DNA of 7,553 nucleotides from Methanobacteriota archaeon (GTDB taxonomy: Archaea > Thermoplasmatota > Poseidoniia > MGIII > CG-Epi1), in the NCBI GenBank assembly GCA_003193815.1, contig PSPB01000024.1:1-7553 (forward strand), read 5' to 3'. Below, one piece after another: positions 5,954 through 7,553 of this stretch; position 1 is the stretch's first letter; each line of letters starts with the position of its first letter. Below the pieces are notes generated by a model. It saw nothing but the letters and a program-made list of their open reading frames with translations. It had not been told where the DNA came from and searched no databases. The position numbers and the translations under genes are program-made.

Positions 5954-6971
5954 TGCGGCCCAGCATCATCCCGATGGCCGAGCGGATGAGCGACTTGTCC
6001 TGCTTGCTGACGGCCATCGCCTTCTCGTCGTCGGCGAGCACCTGGTCGCGCAGCTTGAACATGACCTGCTCCCAGCGCAGTGTGCCCTTGCCCGCCAGTC
6101 GCACCGGCAGCGGCAGTAGCTCCCAGGTGCGGTTGACCACTTGCCCCCGGAACCATTCGTCGTCGAGAACCTTGTCACGCCCCTTGCCGGCAGCGCTGGC
6201 GAGTGCCTTGCCGACAATCGCCGCGACCAGCACACCATACGTCGGCCAGAGTTTGTCGTGCGCGACCGCGACCGCCGCGCCCGCCTTGCGGCCGGCCGCC
6301 TCCGCGCCGCCCTTCACCGCGGCTGCGCCGGCAGCCGCCGCACCAGCCGCCGCGACGGCAGCGCCTTCAGCAGCATCGGCGGCGGTCTTTGCCGCCTCGA
6401 CCGCCATACCGGCCGCAACGCCAGCACCTTCGCGGGCGGCGTCCCCCGCCTGCCGCGCCTTCCCGGCGGCGCTGGCGCCCACTTCCGCGGCGACCTCGAG
6501 CGCGTCGCCGGCGATGTGCGCGGCCTGCTCGACCGCAACGCCGCCCAGCTCGCTGGCGCCCTCGGCCAGCTGCTCGCCCTTACGCGCCGCCGTCTCGACG
6601 ACGCCGGCGCCAATCTCGGCCGCGTCCGCGGCGAGCTCGCTGCCCTTCTCGAGCGCGATTTCGCTGGCGTCGGCCGCCACGTTGGCAACCGTCTCGACGA
6701 CGTCCGCCGCCACGTCGGCGGCGACCGCCACGCCCTCCGCGGCCTTCTCGGTCGCGGCCGCGGCCGCCTTGCCGCCGCTACGGACCGCCGTGCGGGTTGC
6801 CCCCTTCAGGATTTTCGCCGCTTTGCCTGCAAGCTCGGCACCCGCCTCGACTGCGGCGCCCGCGACCGCCCCGGCGGTATCGATTACGTCACTTGCAGTT
6901 TGCTCGGCTTTATCGACTGCGGCGTCAAGGTGCGGTTCGCCCCCTTCTGCCGGCTTGCGCTTGCGGGCCAT
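5946..6971 (-). CDS. Alanine-rich hendecad-repeat protein of unknown function
   Basis: I do not recognise this 341-residue protein as a named family. It begins with a short basic stretch (MARKRKP) and has no signal peptide. From about 15 to 235 it is almost all Ala, Gly, Val, Glu, Asp and Lys and should be a very long amphipathic helix. An 11-residue period is visible, strongest as a 33-residue repeat beginning VVETVAN (91), VVETAAR (124), ALEVAAE (157) and AVEAAKT (190). Glu recurs at the third place of the 11-mers and small or aliphatic residues at places 1, 5 and 8. LEA proteins, apolipoproteins and synucleins share this geometry. Residues 238-341 look like a separate conserved domain (KLWPTYGVLVAAIVG, DDEWFRGQVVNRTWELLP, SLIRSAIGMMLGRKG). 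Four nt separate its stop from the ATPase start. ATG 6971 lies about 24 nt from a TATA-like core, so it is probably leaderless. The upstream TTG in frame would run into the tRNA gene. Confidence 0.85.
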   Translation of the reverse strand: MARKRKPAEGGEPHLDAAVDKAEQTASDVIDTAGAVAGAAVEAGAELAGKAAKILKGATRTAVRSGGKAAAAATEKAAEGVAVAADVAADVVETVANVAADASEIALEKGSELAADAAEIGAGVVETAARKGEQLAEGASELGGVAVEQAAHIAGDALEVAAEVGASAAGKARQAGDAAREGAGVAAGMAVEAAKTAADAAEGAAVAAAGAAAAGAAAVKGGAEAAGRKAGAAVAVAHDKLWPTYGVLVAAIVGKALASAAGKGRDKVLDDEWFRGQVVNRTWELLPLPVRLAGKGTLRWEQVMFKLRDQVLADDEKAMAVSKQDKSLIRSAIGMMLGRKG

Positions 6972-6984
6972 GTGACCGCAACCT

Positions 6985-7006
6985 GCAGCGCTAATAAGTG
7001 CGCTGC
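6985..7006. promoter_or_regulatory. TATA-like core inside a 7-bp inverted repeat, possible bidirectional promoter
   Basis: The arms GCAGCGC (6985-6991) and GCGCTGC (7000-7006) are perfect reverse complements flanking the AT-rich core TAATAAGT (6992-6999). The midpoint is about 27 nt from the tRNA-Leu 5' end on the plus strand and about 24 nt from the alanine-rich gene's ATG on the minus strand. Both distances fit archaeal TATA spacing, and no other AT-rich box is present for either gene. The core is weaker than the boxes near 968 and 993. Confidence 0.5.
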
Positions 7007-7022
7007 GCCGTAACACGACGGC

Positions 7023-7110
7023 GCGGGGGTCGCATAGCATGGCCGATTGCGCCGGGCTTAGGACCCGGTTCCGAAGGGATTCGTCGATTCAAATTCGACC
7101 CCCCGCACCA
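7023..7110 (+). tRNA. tRNA-Leu(UAG), CCA encoded
   Basis: This folds as a class II tRNA. The acceptor arm pairs GCGGGGG (7023-7029) with CCCCCGC (7100-7106) without mismatch. The D-arm stem is short (GCA with TGC), with GG at 7041-7042 as the loop's G18-G19. The anticodon stem CCGGG/CCCGG (7052-7056/7064-7068) encloses CTTAGGA, with anticodon TAG at 7059-7061, which reads CUN leucine codons. The 14-nt variable arm has TCC/GGA pairing over a GAAG loop, as expected for tRNA-Leu. The T-arm GTCGA-TTCAAAT-TCGAC (7083-7099) is perfect. Discriminator A7107 is followed by a genomically encoded CCA (7108-7110). There is no intron. Its T-loop C56 is the base class modified by the Trm56 enzyme encoded in this window, although that holds for nearly all tRNAs. 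Confidence 0.95.
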
Positions 7111-7117
7111 TTTATCT
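7111..7117 (+). promoter_or_regulatory. TATA box for the 45-residue microprotein
   Basis: TTTATCT starts on the base after the tRNA CCA and is centred about 24-25 nt before the GTG at 7138. That is the leaderless spacing seen at other genes in this window. Its T-richness could also help end the tRNA transcript. Confidence 0.5.
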
Positions 7118-7137
7118 GCCCGCGAGCCTGCACCCGC

Positions 7138-7275
7138 GTGCCGAACGACGACGCCGAAGACGAAGACGAGCAGGAAACTACGGAGCGCAAGCGGGTCACG
7201 AAGCGCGACCGTAAGGCGAAGCGCAGCTACAGCCGCTACCGCCACGGCGGGCGGCGCGGGACGCGCGACGGCTGA
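7138..7275 (+). CDS. Small charge-segregated protein, hypothetical
   Basis: This 45-residue open frame starts with GTG. The protein is not recognised. It is sharply divided: residues 2-16 are acidic (PNDDAEDEDEQETTE), and residues 17-45 are basic and Arg/Tyr-rich (RKRVTKRDRKAKRSYSRYR, then HGGRRGTRDG). There is no membrane segment, signal or Cys. A basic Tyr/Arg/Gly tail of this kind would suit RNA or ribosome binding, but that is inference. Support for a real gene is the TATA box at 7111-7117 at leaderless distance and the tight fit between the tRNA and the convergent gene at 7297. The open frame extends upstream into the tRNA, so the GTG is chosen only on promoter spacing. It could still be a chance frame in GC-rich DNA. 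Confidence 0.5.
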   Translation: MPNDDAEDEDEQETTERKRVTKRDRKAKRSYSRYRHGGRRGTRDG

Positions 7276-7296
7276 AGCCGCCCGGCCGCGGCCGCG

Positions 7297-7553
7297 CTAA
7301 CGCGTGAGCCGCCGCAGCCGTTGCGGCTCCTCGTCGCTGCGGCCGCCCTCCGTGAGCATTTGCCGCAGGTGGAAGTGCAGGTCATAGAGCGGGTATTCGA
7401 GCCCCAGCAGCAGTTCTGAGACACGCAGCGCCGCCGGCATCAGCCATTCGAGCGACCACGGCAGCCTGACGTGCGCGACCAGCAGGATGCGCGTCCCTGC
7501 ACGGCAGGGTATGAAGCGGTAACCGTAGCGCGCGTCGGCCAGCGGGTAGCGGC
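7297..7553 (-). CDS. C-terminal end of a protein, possibly SRPBCC (START-like) fold (cut by right edge)
   Basis: Only the last 84 codons are in the window, ending in TAG at 7299-7297. The visible part starts YPLADARYGYRFIPC and runs through a strand-like AGTRILLVAHVRLP. A hydrophobic helix-rich segment follows (SLEWLMPAALRVSELLLGL, then YDLHFHLRQML), and the tail is charged (EEPQRLRRLTR). A strand with GTR followed by a strand and then a long C-terminal helix is what the end of an SRPBCC/polyketide-cyclase-like domain looks like, a fold that binds lipids or other hydrophobic ligands. The match is by pattern only and is weak. That the frame is coding is more certain than the family: its residue use is protein-like and the stop is placed neatly convergent to the small gene. 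Confidence 0.6.
   Translation of the reverse strand, partial: RYPLADARYGYRFIPCRAGTRILLVAHVRLPWSLEWLMPAALRVSELLLGLEYPLYDLHFHLRQMLTEGGRSDEEPQRLRRLTR

Noticed and set aside
5953..7013. Long plus-strand frames (340 and 290 codons) opposite the alanine-rich gene
   Set aside because: Repetitive GCC/GCG alanine codons leave few stops in any frame. These frames have no start context, and the translated products are low-complexity Ala/Pro/Ser/Arg.
6972..7040. Upstream extension of the alanine-rich protein
   Set aside because: It would overlap the tRNA-Leu gene and the promoter core.
7236..7424. 62-codon minus-strand frame beginning MSQNCCWG
   Set aside because: It is out of frame with the more protein-like frame 7297-7553, and its composition is that of an antisense or off-frame translation.

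Overview
The window is GC-rich (roughly two-thirds G+C by eye) chromosomal DNA from an archaeon. Archaea-specific information-processing genes show this: aIF2-gamma beside ribosomal protein S6e, a DUF373 membrane protein, an archaeal-type tRNA C56 2'-O-methyltransferase and an Alba-family protein. AT-rich TATA boxes stand about 25 nt ahead of several start codons, as expected for leaderless archaeal transcripts. The best inference is a euryarchaeon, possibly of the Thermoplasmatota/marine group II type, but the window holds no marker that settles the lineage. There is no mobile element, CRISPR array, phage gene or stretch over 300 bases without a gene.

Layout, left to right. At 1-924 (minus) an S6e-aIF2-gamma translation operon runs off the left edge. 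A 94-bp divergent promoter region follows, with one TATA box per direction. At 1019-3111 (plus) a DUF373 membrane protein is coupled by a GTGA overlap to a Trm56 methyltransferase fused to an HD phosphohydrolase domain. This unit converges on a minus-strand gene cluster at 3108-6971, and the two meeting stop codons share one CTAG. In transcription order the cluster holds an alanine-rich hendecad-repeat protein, an ABC ATPase, a 12-helix ABC-2-type permease and a tailed Alba-domain protein. At 6985-7006 a TATA-like core sits inside a perfect 7-bp inverted repeat, placed to serve both the alanine-rich gene (minus) and a tRNA-Leu(UAG) gene (plus). A 45-residue charged microprotein starts just after the tRNA from its own TATA box. 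The right edge holds the 3' end of a minus-strand gene, perhaps of the SRPBCC fold.

How the genes may work together. The first two units are translation and tRNA maturation. The alanine-rich protein, ATPase and permease are tightly packed (gap of 4 nt, then ATGA overlap) and are probably one ABC export or membrane-remodelling unit whose first product is a long amphipathic helix, like proteins that lie on lipid surfaces. That is the best candidate here for an undescribed system, but its substrate cannot be read from sequence. The Alba gene follows the permease and probably also has its own promoter. Its Alba core lacks the usual DNA-contact lysines and arginines and carries a long basic Gly-rich tail instead.
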